A DNA stretch of 64,000 nt. It comes from DATAYA01 sp963754235. Its GTDB lineage: Bacteria > Pseudomonadota > Alphaproteobacteria > Acetobacterales > Acetobacteraceae. The stretch is from the NCBI GenBank assembly GCA_963754235.1, contig CAVWFK010000044.1, forward strand, positions 62,001 through 126,000. The letters run 5' to 3'. The notes beneath the pieces are model-generated. The model saw only the letters and a list, made by a program, of their open reading frames with translations. It was not told the DNA's origin and did not search any database. Shown one piece after another: positions 34,749 to 44,292 of the stretch (position 1 is the stretch's first letter; the number at the start of each line of letters is the position of its first letter). Made by a program: the position numbers and the translations under genes.

Positions 34749-36412
34749 GGCTGGAGAGAGGGGAGGTCGAGGCCCCGCTCGGCGGCGCAGGCGAGGGCCG
34801 TCTCGTAGCCGGCATCGGCGTGCCGCATCACGCCGCTGGCCGGGTCGTTCCAGAGCACGCGCGCGAGGCGGCGCGCGGCTTCGTCCGTGCCGTCGGCCAC
34901 GATCACCATGCCCGCGTGCTGCGAGAACCCCATGCCGACGCCGCCGCCGTGGTGGAACGAAACCCAGGTGGCGCCGGAGGCGGTGTTGAGCAGCGCATTG
35001 AGCAGCGGCCAGTCGGACGACGGCATCCGAGCCGTCGCGCATGGCCTCGGTCTCGCGGTTGGGGCTCGCGACCGAGCCGCTGTCGAGGTGGTCGCGGCCG
35101 ATCACGATGGGCGCGCGCAGCTCGCCGCTCGCGACCATCGCGTTGAAGGCGAGGCCGAGGCGGTGGCGCTGGCCGAGGCCGACCCAGCAGATGCGGGCGG
35201 GCAGGCCTTGGAAGCGGATGCGCGCGCGCGCCATGTCGAGCCAGCGATGGAGGTTCGCGTCATCGGGGATGAGGCTTTGACGCATTCATCGGTGCGGTAG
35301 ATGTCCTCGGGGTCGCCGGAGAGGGCGACCCAGCGGAACGGGCCGATCCCGCGGCAGAAGAGCGGGCGGATATAGGCGGGCACAAAGCCCGGAAAGTCGA
35401 ACGCGTCGGCGACGCCCGCCTCCTGCGCCATCTGGCGGATGTTGTTGCCGTAATCGACCGTGGGGATGCCCATGCGATGGAAGGCGAGCATCGCGCGCAC
35501 CTGCGGCGGCCATGGACGTGCGGGCGGCGACGCTCGACGGCGCTTGGGTCGCGAGGCGGGCGCGCTCGGCCTGGTCGCGCGTCCAGCCGGCCGGAAGATA
35601 GCCGTTCAGCGGGTCGTGGGCCGAGGTCTGGTCGGTGACAAGGTCGGGCGCGGATCGCCGCGGCGCGACAATCTCGGGAAAAGTTCGGCCGCGTTGCCGA
35701 GGAGGCCGATCGAGAGCGGCGCCGGTGGCGCGCGCCTAGCAGCGCCAGAGGCTTCGTCCAGCGTCTCGGCGCTGCGGTCGAGGTAGCCCGTTGCGAGCCG
35801 CTTCTCGATGCGGGTCGGGTCGCACTCGACCGCGAGGCAGGAGGCGCCCGCCATCGTCGCGGCGAGCGGTTGCGCGCCGCCCATGCCGCCGAGGCCGCCG
35901 GTCAGGATCCAGCGCCCGGCAAGGCTGCCGCCGTAGTGCTGCCGGGCGGCCTCGGCAAAGGTCTCGTAGGTGCCCTGCACGATGCCCTGGCTGCCGATGT
36001 AGATCCAGGAGCCGGCAGTCATCTGGCCGTACATCATCAGGCCACGGCGATCGAGCTCGTTGAAATGCTCCCAGGTCGCCCAGTGCGGGACCAGGTTCGA
36101 GTTGGCAATGAGCACGCGGGGCGCGTCGGCGTGCGTGCGAAAGATGCCGACGGGCTTGCCCGATTGGACGAGCAGCGTCTCCTCGTGGCCGAGCCGGCGC
36201 AGTGAGGCAACGATGCGGTCGAAGCTCTCCCAGTCGCGCGCGGCACGGCCGATGCCGCCATAGACGACCAGCTCCTCCGGGCGCTCGGCGACCTCGGGAT
36301 CGAGATTGTTCATGAGCATGCGAAGGGCGGCTTCGGCGCCCCAGGTGGGGCAGCTTCGCTCGGAGCCACGCGGGGCGCGGACGATGCGGGCATTGCGGCG
36401 GGGGTCGGGCAT
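34745..36412 (-). pseudogene. hutU: Urocanate hydratase (urocanase), multiply frameshifted
   Basis: Urocanase converts urocanate to imidazolonepropionate with tightly bound NAD+. The N-terminal half is intact from MPDPRRNARIVRAPRGSE to NAAELFP, including PEELVVYGGIGRAARDW, HWATWEHFNELDRRGLMMYG and the NAD-binding GGLGGMGGAQPLA. After about 35690 the protein continues in other frames, with breaks near 35690, 35505, 35285 and 35030: TVDYGNNIRQMAQEAGVADA with FCRGIGPFRW, then SLIPDDANLHRWLDMARARI, then WVSFHHGGGVGMGFSQHAGM to the stop at 34745. The whole span is 1668 bases, exactly 556 codons, the normal urocanase length, so the indels balance. Neighbours: cyclodeaminase-family gene 17 bases upstream and divergent hutH beyond. 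Confidence 0.9.
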
Positions 36413-36429
36413 GGCGAACTGCTCATGCG

Positions 36430-37443
36430 TCAGGCGAAGCGGAGGCGCTGGCCGATGCCCGAGGCGCTTCGCTCTTCTCCAGCATCGCGTGGCCGAGCGC
36501 GATGTCGGAGAGCGAAAGCCCGCGGTGCCAGAACAGGATCGTTTCGTCGTCGCGCTCGCGGCCCGGGCTTCAGGCCGGCGACGATCTGGCCCATCTCGGC
36601 GTGCAGCGTGGCTCGGACAGAGCTTGCCGGCGTCCACGTGGGCGCGGAGCGCGCCAAGCTTGCCGCGCGTGCACTGGCCCCAGTCGTCCACGACGAGCTT
36701 GGCCATGATGTCGGTGAGCGACAGCTCGACCGCGCTCATCGTGCCGTAGGGCATCACGAGGGCGCCGGGCTTGATCCATTCGGTGCGCAGCAGCGGCTCG
36801 GGCGCGATCGAGGCGCGAGGCTTCGACGACGATGTCGGCGCCCTCGATGCAGGCTCTGCCAACTGGCGTGACGCGTGCACCGGCTTGCCGAGATCGGCGC
36901 GAGAGGCGGGCGGCGAAAGCGTCGCGGCTCTCCGGGCGGCGCGAGTGGACGCGGATTTCGTCGAACTCGAACAGGCGGTCGAGGAGGCGCACGTTCCAGT
37001 AGGCGGTGCCGCGGGCGCCGATATGGCCGAGCACCTGCGCGCCTGTGCGGGCGAGGTACTTGGCGCCGATCGCGGTGACGGCGCCGGTGCGCATGTCGGT
37101 GATGCCGGTGGCGTCGAGGATGGCGCGCGGCGCGCCGGTCGCGCGGGTCGAACAGCAGCAGGATGGCCAGTTCGGAGGGCAGGCCGTGCTTGAAGTTGTC
37201 GACGTAGTCGCCGACGATCTTCACGCCGGCCGCGTCGACCGGCGCGCCGATCGCGCCGCGCAGCACGTTGAAGTGGCCGCGCGGCGAGGTCGGGCTCGAG
37301 GTGCATGCGCGGCTCGATCACGGTCTCGCCGCGGCCCTGCGCGGCGAGGCTCGTCTCGATCGGCGCCGAGGATCTCGTCATCGGTGATGCGCGAGCGCCT
37401 CGATGTCGAGGCGGTTCAGGTAGGTGATGTAGATGGGCGGCAT
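36430..37443 (-). pseudogene. Ornithine cyclodeaminase family (second copy), heavily frameshifted
   Basis: Paralogue of the gene at 20807-21816. Start ATG at 37441-37443 (MPPIYITYLNRLDIEAL). Pieces in successive frames: AAQGRGETVIEPRMHLEPDL, DAAGVKIVGDYVDNFKHGLP with SELAILLLFDP, VLGHIGARGTAYWNVRLLDR, PVGRACIEGADIVVEASR, EPLLRTEWIKPGALVMPYGT, VVDDWGQCTRGKLGALRAHV, HAEMGQIVAGL, ILFWHRGLSLSDIALGHAML, and a stop at 36430. I count at least eight single-base shifts. The span is 1014 bases (338 codons), the usual family length. An OCD-family gene beside hutU suggests a side reaction of histidine or urocanate catabolism, or of the imported substrate, but the reaction is unknown. Confidence 0.82.
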
Positions 37444-37580
37444 GGCAGTCGAAGACTTGGTCGCGGCGTCGATGTAGCGGTGGTTGGGAAAGCGCGATTA
37501 GAGCGAGGTTCGCGGAGCGCGACAAGCTGAGCGCGAAAGCGGGCGAGGCGGCGGGCGGCGAGGCAGTTACGTCCGCATTC

Positions 37581-37589
37581 TGTCGGACA
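37581..37589. promoter_or_regulatory. Candidate operator TGTC-G-GACA between divergent hut genes
   Basis: A TGTC/GACA inverted repeat with a one-base centre lies 60 bases upstream of hutH and 138 bases upstream of the divergent cyclodeaminase-hutU genes. A near match (TGTCGGACT) in a similar CGCATT(C/T)TGTCGGAC context occurs at 44357-44365 upstream of the peptide-type importer. No HutC-like TGTATATACA site is visible. Confidence 0.25.
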
Positions 37590-37648
37590 CCGCTTGGAGC
37601 TAGACTGGGCGCTTCGATCGAGCCGGAGTGCGTGATGCAGGTCAGCCG

Positions 37649-39181
37649 ATGAGCTCAGTCGTGCTTCACCCCGGTCGGGTGACGCTGGCCGAGTGGCGCG
37701 CGATCTACGACGGCGCAGCGGCAGCGCTCGACCCTAGCTGCGGCGCAGCGATCGAGGCCGGCGCGCGGGCTGTCCAAGTCATCCTCGACCGCGGCGAGCC
37801 GGTCTATGGCGTCAATACGGGATTCGGCAAGCTGGCCAGCATCCGGATCGACAGCGCGGATCTTGAGGCGCTCCAACGCAACCTCGTGCTTTCGCACGCG
37901 GCGGGCGTGGGCGAAGCGATGGCCGCCCCGGTCGTGCGGCTGATGATGGCGCTGAAGCTCGCGAGCCTGGCACAGGGCGCATCCGGCGTGCAGCCCGGCA
38001 CGGTCGCGCTGCTGGAGGCGATGCTGCGCGCCGACATCATCCCGATGATCCCCGTGCAGGGCTCGGTGGGCGCGAGCGGCGACCTGGCGCCACTCGCGCA
38101 CATGTCGGCGGCGATGATCGGCGTGGGCGAGGTATTTTTCGATGGCGGGCGCCTGCCAGCCGGGCTCGCTCTGTCGCGAGCTGGGCTGGAGCCGGTGAGG
38201 CTTGGGCCGAAGGAAGGGCTGGCGCTGCTGAATGGCACGCAGTTCTCGACTTCCTATGCGCTGGCCGCGCTGTTTGCGGCTGAGCGCCTGCTGCACGCGG
38301 CGCTGATTACGGGTGCGCTCTCCACCGATGCCGCGCGCGGCTCCGATACACCATTCGACCCGCGCATCCACGCCTTGCGCGGGCATCGCGGCCAAAGCGA
38401 TGTCGCCGCCGCCCTCCGGGCGCTGATGGCGGGAAGCGAGATCCGGGCGTCCCACCTGACCGGAGATGACCGGATTCAGGACCCGTATTGCCTGCGGTGC
38501 CAACCGCAAGTCATGGGCGCGTGCCTCGACTTGCTGCGCCAGGCAGCAGCCACGCTTCGGATCGAAGCCAATGGAGTAACCGACAACCCGCTGATCGTGG
38601 CGAGCGAGGCGATTGCGCTGTCGGGAGGGAACTTCCATGCCGAGCCGGTGGCCTTCGCGGCGGACATGATCGCGCTCGCCTTGTGCGAGATCGGCTCGAT
38701 CGCCGAGCGTCGGGTCGCCCTGCTGATCGATCCCGCTCTGTCGGGGCTGCCCGCCTTCCTCACGGCACGGCCGGGTCTCCACTCCGGCTTCATGATCGCA
38801 CAAGTCACGGCCGCCGCGCTGGTCGCCGAGAACAAGCAGCGGGCAATGCCGGCCAGCGTCGATTCCATTCCGACCTCGGCCAACCAGGAAGATCACGTGT
38901 CGATGGCGGCGCATGGTGCCCGGCGGCTGCTGCCGATGGCGGAGAACGCCGCCGCCGTCCTGGGCATCGAATTGCTCGCGGCCGCGCAGGGTTGCGACTT
39001 CCGCACGCCGCTGCGGTCAAGCCCAAGGCTCGAACAGGCCCGATCCGTCCTGCGTGGCGCGGTGCCGGCGCTCGATGGTGATCGCTATATGGCGCCCGAC
39101 CTCGCTACCGCCGCAGCACTGGTCGCCTCGGGCAAGATCGCCGCGGCGGTGGGCACGGACTTGCCGATCGTGCTGGAATAG
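37649..39181 (+). CDS. hutH: Histidine ammonia-lyase
   Basis: 510-aa enzyme that deaminates L-histidine to trans-urocanate, the first step of histidine use. The MIO cofactor tripeptide A142-S143-G144 lies in GSVGASGDLAPL. Also present are YGVNTGFGKLA near residue 53, the active-site segment LLNGTQFSTSYALA and GNFHAEPVAFAADM. Length and all core motifs are normal and the frame is intact, unlike its hut partners. Start ATG at 37649; the ribosome site is weak. It is divergent from the cyclodeaminase-hutU operon. No hutI, hutG or hutF appears in the window, so the rest of the pathway must lie elsewhere. Confidence 0.96.
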   Translation: MSSVVLHPGRVTLAEWRAIYDGAAAALDPSCGAAIEAGARAVQVILDRGEPVYGVNTGFGKLASIRIDSADLEALQRNLVLSHAAGVGEAMAAPVVRLMMALKLASLAQGASGVQPGTVALLEAMLRADIIPMIPVQGSVGASGDLAPLAHMSAAMIGVGEVFFDGGRLPAGLALSRAGLEPVRLGPKEGLALLNGTQFSTSYALAALFAAERLLHAALITGALSTDAARGSDTPFDPRIHALRGHRGQSDVAAALRALMAGSEIRASHLTGDDRIQDPYCLRCQPQVMGACLDLLRQAAATLRIEANGVTDNPLIVASEAIALSGGNFHAEPVAFAADMIALALCEIGSIAERRVALLIDPALSGLPAFLTARPGLHSGFMIAQVTAAALVAENKQRAMPASVDSIPTSANQEDHVSMAAHGARRLLPMAENAAAVLGIELLAAAQGCDFRTPLRSSPRLEQARSVLRGAVPALDGDRYMAPDLATAAALVASGKIAAAVGTDLPIVLE

Positions 39182-39352
39182 CGCTGCGGCCGGTGATGTG
39201 GAACGGCCGCCGGGTAACCTTGGAGAGGCTTGCGGCGAAACCTACCGGCAGAGCACCGCCGCGAGCGAATGAGCGGAGACAAGGCGTGACGCGCCGCCCA
39301 TTCCCGCGTCGGGCTGACCCGTACCATCCCACCCATGACGGAGGTCGGAGAC

Positions 39353-40093
39353 ATGCTTCGCCTTTCCGGGCTTTCCAGGACTGCCATCGCGCTCGCAGGC
39401 GGCGGCGCGCTGGCGCTGACCCTGCTGGCCACCCTGCCCGGGCCATCCGCCAGCGCGGCGGACAACGCGGCGCGGCTGCTGCCGGCGCCGTCCATGCCGG
39501 CGCCCCGCGCCACCTCCGCCACGCCGCAGACCGCGGTGCTGGCGGGCGGGTGCTTCTGGGGCGTGCAAGGCGTATTCGAGCACGTGCGAGGCGTGGAAAA
39601 GGTGCTGGCGGGCTATTCCGGCGGCAGCAAGGCCACGGCCAATTACGAGACCGTGAGCGCCGGCACCACCGGGCACGCCGAGTCGGTGAAGATCACCTAC
39701 GACCCGCAGCAAATCTCCTATGGCCAGATCCTGCGCATCTTCTTCTCCGTCGCGCTGAACCCGACCGAACGCAATCGGCAGGGGCCAGATGTCGGCACGC
39801 AGTACCGTTCCGAGATCTTCTATGCCGATCCGGAACAGGAGCACGTGGCGACAGCCTATATTGCGCAATTGAACCAGGCGCACGTCTTCGCCCAGCCGAT
39901 CGCGACCCAAGTGGACAGGCTGACGGGATTTTATCCAGCAGAACCGTGGCATCAGGATTTCATGGTCCGTAATCCCGAGAACCCGTACATCGCCTATAAC
40001 GACATGCCAAAAGTCGAGGCCCTGAAGCGACTGTTCCCCGAGGAATACCACGCGACGCCCACTCTGGCGCTGCCGGCCCGCGCGGCGTCTTGA
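39353..40093 (+). CDS. msrA: Peptide methionine sulfoxide reductase MsrA, exported form
   Basis: 246 aa. It repairs Met-S-sulfoxide. The catalytic C67 lies in GGCFWG, followed by YSGGSKATANYETVSAGTTG and GTQYRSEIFY, all standard MsrA. A 35-residue N-terminal hydrophobic region (AIALAGGGALALTLLATLPG then PSASA) is a signal peptide or anchor, so the enzyme should act in the periplasm. GGAGG at 39340-39344 sits 8 bases before the ATG at 39353, which favours it over the ATG at 39335. It stands alone between hutH and a CUT2 importer. Confidence 0.93.
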   Translation: MLRLSGLSRTAIALAGGGALALTLLATLPGPSASAADNAARLLPAPSMPAPRATSATPQTAVLAGGCFWGVQGVFEHVRGVEKVLAGYSGGSKATANYETVSAGTTGHAESVKITYDPQQISYGQILRIFFSVALNPTERNRQGPDVGTQYRSEIFYADPEQEHVATAYIAQLNQAHVFAQPIATQVDRLTGFYPAEPWHQDFMVRNPENPYIAYNDMPKVEALKRLFPEEYHATPTLALPARAAS

Positions 40094-40114
40094 GGGTGCG
40101 ATTCGGCTGACGAT

Positions 40115-40136
40115 CCGCGCCGGCACTCCGGCGCGG
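40115..40136. terminator. GC-rich hairpin 22 bases after msrA
   Basis: Perfect 9-bp stem CCGCGCCGG / CCGGCGCGG with a CACT loop. The position fits termination of msrA transcription. It lacks a T-run, so intrinsic termination is uncertain. Confidence 0.45.
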
Positions 40137-40269
40137 TGATCAAGGTATTGTGGCGGGTGGCCATCGGCGTCATTGGCCTTCACGAACCCCTGCTCCCGGT
40201 GCACGATGCGCCCGCGCACGTCCGTATCAGCGGCCGGGCACAAGATGAACCAACGGGAAGAAGGGGCAA

Positions 40270-41250
40270 ATGACCATGTGGCGCCGCCTTTACGGCCTTG
40301 TCGCTGTCGCCTTGACCATTCTTGCGCTAACCAGGGCAGCCGAGGCGAAGAGCTCGACCATCGCTCTGATCCCCGGCCTCACGACCGATCCATTCTACAT
40401 CACGATGCACCAAGGCGCCGTGGCGGCCGCGAAGGCGCTCGGGGTGAATCTGATGTTTCAGGGGGCGCCCGAATTCAATCCGGTCCAGCAGGTGCCGGTC
40501 CTGGACGCGGTGATCGCGCGCCACCCGGACGCGATCCTCATCGCTCCCACGGACAAGACCGAGCTGGTCGAGCCCTTGCGCAAGGCCGCCAAAGCCGGAA
40601 TCAAGGTGATCACCGTCGATACCTACATCGGCACCGGCAACTACCAGACGGCGCCGGCCCCGCCGACTTATCCGCTCTCCTATATCGCCTCGGACAACGT
40701 ACTTGGCGGCGAGATCGCGGCCCGCGCTTTGGCCAAGGCGATCGGAGACAAGGGCAAGGTCTATGTCTCTAACGTAAAGCCCGGGATCTCCACCACCGAT
40801 CAGCGCGAGGAAGGCTTCAAGCAGGAGATGAAGCACGACTTCCCCGGCATCACCGTGCTGACCACCCAGTTCAACAACGACGACGCGAACACCGCAGCCT
40901 CGCAACTGCAGGCGGTGCTCGCGCGCAACGCCGATCTCAAGGGCGTCTTCGGCGCCAATCTCTTCTCGGCGCTCGGCGCCGCCACAGGTGTGAAGGCCGC
41001 GGGCAAGACCGGCAAGGTCCAGGTCGTGGCCTTCGATGCTCCGCCCGCGATCGTCGATGACCTCAAGTCCGGCCTCGTCAACATCGCGATCGCCCAGCAT
41101 CCGGCGGAGATCGGCTGGTTCGGCGTCGCCGCCGCCTTCGCGGCACTCACCGGCCAGAGCATCCCGGTCCGGATCGGCACCGGGTTCACGGTCATCACCA
41201 AGACGAATGTCGACGATCCCGCGATCAAGAAGTTCATCTACCACGACTGA
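40270..41250 (+). CDS. CUT2 sugar-type ABC substrate-binding protein
   Basis: 326-aa periplasmic type 1 binding protein, first gene of the third CUT2 importer in the window. A signal peptide (about 1-26, RAAEA) is followed by IALIPGLTTDPFYITMHQGA, AILIAPTDKTELVEPL, VITVDTYIG and VSNVKPGISTTDQREEGF. The frame is intact. A GGGAAGAAGGGG-type site precedes the ATG. Downstream genes are a permease and a half-size ATPase, as in FrcBCA. Ligand unknown. Confidence 0.9.
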   Translation: MTMWRRLYGLVAVALTILALTRAAEAKSSTIALIPGLTTDPFYITMHQGAVAAAKALGVNLMFQGAPEFNPVQQVPVLDAVIARHPDAILIAPTDKTELVEPLRKAAKAGIKVITVDTYIGTGNYQTAPAPPTYPLSYIASDNVLGGEIAARALAKAIGDKGKVYVSNVKPGISTTDQREEGFKQEMKHDFPGITVLTTQFNNDDANTAASQLQAVLARNADLKGVFGANLFSALGAATGVKAAGKTGKVQVVAFDAPPAIVDDLKSGLVNIAIAQHPAEIGWFGVAAAFAALTGQSIPVRIGTGFTVITKTNVDDPAIKKFIYHD

Positions 41251-41297
41251 CCGCTACCCTCTCCGGAGCGAGACCACGCGCGCCGGCGCCGGCCCGC

Positions 41298-42354
41298 ATG
41301 ATCTTGGCGCGATAGCGCCGGCGCCGCCGCGGCGCCAGCCGAGGAAGCCGCGCGCCCCGGCCAGCGGCTGATCGCGCTGCTTGCCCGTGCCTGGTCGTGG
41401 CTTTTCCTGATCCTGCTTCTGGCATTCTTTGAAGCCTGGGCGCGTGCCGCGTTCGACGCCACGTTCGTGCTGAATGCGGATAACCTCAGGAGCATTGCGG
41501 TCTTCACGGTCACGCCGCTGCTGCTTGGGCTTGGCCAGACCTTCGTCATCATCGCCGCCGGCATCGATCTCTCGGTCGGTTTCATCATGGGCTTCGCGGC
41601 CGTCGTGATCGCCGAGGGGACCCGCTTCCTGCAGCCCGCGCTGGGGCCCTGGGCGGCCTTCCTCATCGGGGCGGCGGCGGCGCTGGTCGCCGCGGCGATC
41701 CCGGGAACGATCAACGGGGTCCTCATCTCCAGGCTCAAGGTGCCGCCATTCATCGGCACGCTCGGGATGTACGGCGTCGCCCGCGGCGCGGGCTATCTGG
41801 CCGCCGGCGGCACCACGGTGCCGGTCTCCAACAGAATTCTCTTCTTCCTCGGTAACGGCTCGGTCCTCGGCGTGCCTGCACCGGTGATCGTGGCGCTCGT
41901 CGTGGTGCTGGTCCTGCACTACGTGCTCGCCAAGACGCGCTTCGGCCAGTACACCTATGCGATCGGCGGGAACCGCCAGGCCGCCGTGCGCGCGGGCATC
42001 GATGTCGGCCGCCATACCCTGTGGCTCTACGTGCTCGCGGCCCTTACCGCGGGCGTGGGCGGGTGGATCTATACCGCGCGCTTCTCGGCCGGCGCGGCGC
42101 AGGCGGGCGAGCCGCTGCTGCTCGATTCCATCGCCGCGGTCGTCATCGGTGGCGCGAGCCTGTTCGGGGGCTCGGGCACGATCGTCGGCACGGTGATCGG
42201 CGCGCTGATCATCGCCGTGATCCAATACGGCCTCGTCTTCATCAATGTCGCGCCGTTCTGGCAATTCATCGCGGTCGGTGTCGTGATTATCCTCTCCGTT
42301 CTCGTCGATCAGAGTCAGGCCCGGCTGATTTCGGGAGCGCGCGAGGATGAGTGA
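41298..42354 (+). CDS. CUT2 ABC transporter permease, start region disrupted
   Basis: Permease with signatures LGQTFVIIAAGIDLSVGFIM and LDSIAAVVIGGASLFGGSGT, all in one frame to 42354. In that frame the first membrane helix (LFLILLLAFFEAWARAAF, 41401-41454) and its leader are open back to about 41302, but there is no ATG, GTG or TTG until the GTG at 41467, which would delete TM1. An ATG at 41298 is in the neighbouring frame (MILAR then stop). Restoring one base near 41311 would join it to DSAGAAAAPAEEAARPGQRL. So a lost base is likely and the true start is probably 41298. Its stop overlaps the ATPase ATG by 8 bases. Confidence 0.82.
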
Positions 42355-43091
42355 GCCGATCCTCTCGGTGCGCCACCTCTCCAAGCGCTTCGGGGGCGTG
42401 CATGCGCTCGAGGACGTGAGCTTCGACCTCTATCGCGGCGAGGTGCTGGCGATCGCGGGCGACAACGGTGCGGGCAAGTCGACGCTGATCAAGACGATCT
42501 CGGGCGTGCACGCGTCGAGCGGAGGGCGAGATCATCTTGCGCGGCGGGCCGGTGAGCTTCCCCAACCCGCGCGCGGCGCGCGAGGCGGGAATCGAGACGA
42601 TCTACCAGGACCTTGCGCTGGCTGACAATCTCGACGTCGGCGCCAACGTGTTTCTCGGGCGCGAGCCGATGCGAAAGCTCTTCGCCGTTCTGCCCGCGAT
42701 CGATCGCGCGCGCATGCTCGCTGAAGCGCGCGGCGTGATCGAGTCGCTGGATATCGCGATCCCCGACCTCCGCGTGCCGGTGCGCGCCCTCTCCGGCGGG
42801 CAGCGCCAGGCGGTTGCGATCGGGCGCGCGATCTTCTGGAACGCGGAAGTGCTGATCATGGACGAGCCCACGGCGGCCCTTGGCGTCCCCGAGCAGCGCA
42901 AGGTGGTCGCACTGGTCAAGAGCCTGAAGGCAGCGGGCAAGGCCGTGATGTTCATCTCGCACAACTTCGGCGACATCTTCGCCGTCGCCGATCGCATCCT
43001 GGTGCTGCGCCGGGGCCAGAAGGCGGGCGAACGCCTCGCCGGAGAAACGGACGGCGACGAGATCGTGCGGCTGATGGTCGGGGCAGCGTAG
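42347..43091 (+). CDS. CUT2 ABC transporter ATPase, half-size, frameshifted in a GGG run
   Basis: About 247 aa when read through. Walker A GDNGAGKST lies in the first frame; after GVHASSGG the frame shifts. Removing one G from the run at 42524-42526 restores EIILRGGPVSFPNPRAAREA and the rest: signature LSGGQRQAVAIGRAI, Walker B VLIMDEPTAALG and switch His FISHNFGD. Without the correction Walker A and the other motifs lie on separate peptides. Single-domain form like the ATPase at 17986. Confidence 0.86.
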
Positions 43092-43250
43092 GCCAAGCGA
43101 AGTGCGGCGCGGCCGATGCGGCACGCACATCGCGCACACGCAATAGTGGTTGTGTTTCGCGACCGGATCGTGAAAGATGCGGTGGGGTGCTAGGCGATAC
43201 GTCCGAATCGTAACGCTCAGCAGATCGCCGTGTCCGGAACGGAGAACGCG

Positions 43251-43944
43251 ATGGTCTCCAAGGATAACCCGGTGCCGAGGAGGGAGCAGCAGTTGAGCAG
43301 AACCGCATCGCGTCGCGGCTGGCTCATGAGCCTGCTCGCCGGCGGCGCGATGCTCGCGGCCTGCAGCGTTCAGCTCGTATCGCCGTACGAGGCGCAGCTC
43401 GCCACCGATGCCGGTGCCTTCCAAGAGCAGTTCCTGACCTTCGTGGCGGATATGGCCGGCAAGGCCGGCACACCGGCGGGAACAGTGGAGGCGAACGAGG
43501 CGACGTACAACGCGCTGATGGCCAAGCTGACGGCGATGCAGTCGCTCTCTGAGCTGACGCAGGCGCCCATCGATTGCAGGAAGATTGCCGAGCGCGTCGG
43601 CAATAGCGTGAGGACGTCTTTTCCGCAGATCGTGACTGTGCTCGCGAGGGGGTGCCGGCGAGGCCGCCGCGGATAATTCGGCCTCGTGCCAGACGCGCCT
43701 GATCGTTCTTATCGAGCGCCAGCTCCTGTTGCTGCACCAGATCCAGACGAGTGACTGCGCGCCCGGCAGTGCCGTGCGGTTCTGCCGGTCGATCTGGGGG
43801 CCGTCCTACACCTTTCAAATCCTGTCGCTCGATCCAGAGAGCCGCGACCCGGCGCGACGCAGCGGCCGGCCGGTGTTCTTTGTGCTCTCGGCGGTACGGG
43901 CGCTGATATATGTGCTGGACGTCAAGAAGTCCGACAAGAGCTGA
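43251..43944 (+). CDS. Putative lipoprotein of unknown function, frameshifted in a G5 run
   Basis: Unknown protein, about 230 aa when read through. GGAG at 43241-43244 sets the ATG at 43251. A Tat- or Sec-like leader with two arginines (SRRGWLMSLLAGGAMLAAC) ends in a lipobox, so it is likely a lipoprotein. After IVTVLARG the frame breaks; dropping one G from the run at 43648-43652 gives AGEAADNSASCQTRLIVLIE and a continuous C-terminus ending IYVLDVKKSDKS. No domain recognised. The next small gene follows by 21 bases and may be a partner. Confidence 0.6.
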
Positions 43945-43965
43945 CCTGAGAGGGAGGATCGGAGA

Positions 43966-44292
43966 ATGTCGCCGTTCCAGGAGGTCATGGGTGCGTTGGA
44001 GGGCAACGCGGCGGCGGCATTCGGGGGAATCTCCGCCGACCTGGAGAAGCAGGTTTTCCCGGCGCTCGCCGCGATTGCCAAAGCAATCGTCGCGATCGGC
44101 GAGGATTTGGCTGCCGGCGAGATCTCGCAAAGCCGGGCCGGCATTGAGCTTCAGATGGCGCAGAATGCCGCCGAGGCCTGGATCGTCGGGTTCGTCGAAG
44201 CAACGCTGGAACGCGTGCAGCAGGCCGTCAATGCCGTGCTGACCGCGGCGGCTGCGGTGATCAACCGAGTGATCGGCTTCGCGGTCATCTGA
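43966..44292 (+). CDS. Small hypothetical alanine-rich helical protein
   Basis: 108 aa, preceded by GGGAGGATCGGAGA. No signal peptide and no known domain. The composition is Ala/Ile/Val/Glu-rich and periodic (ISADLEKQVFPALAAIAKAI, AAEAWIVGFVEATLERVQQA), predicting amphipathic helices. It follows the putative lipoprotein closely and is probably co-transcribed. I do not recognise it. Confidence 0.6.
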   Translation: MSPFQEVMGALEGNAAAAFGGISADLEKQVFPALAAIAKAIVAIGEDLAAGEISQSRAGIELQMAQNAAEAWIVGFVEATLERVQQAVNAVLTAAAAVINRVIGFAVI

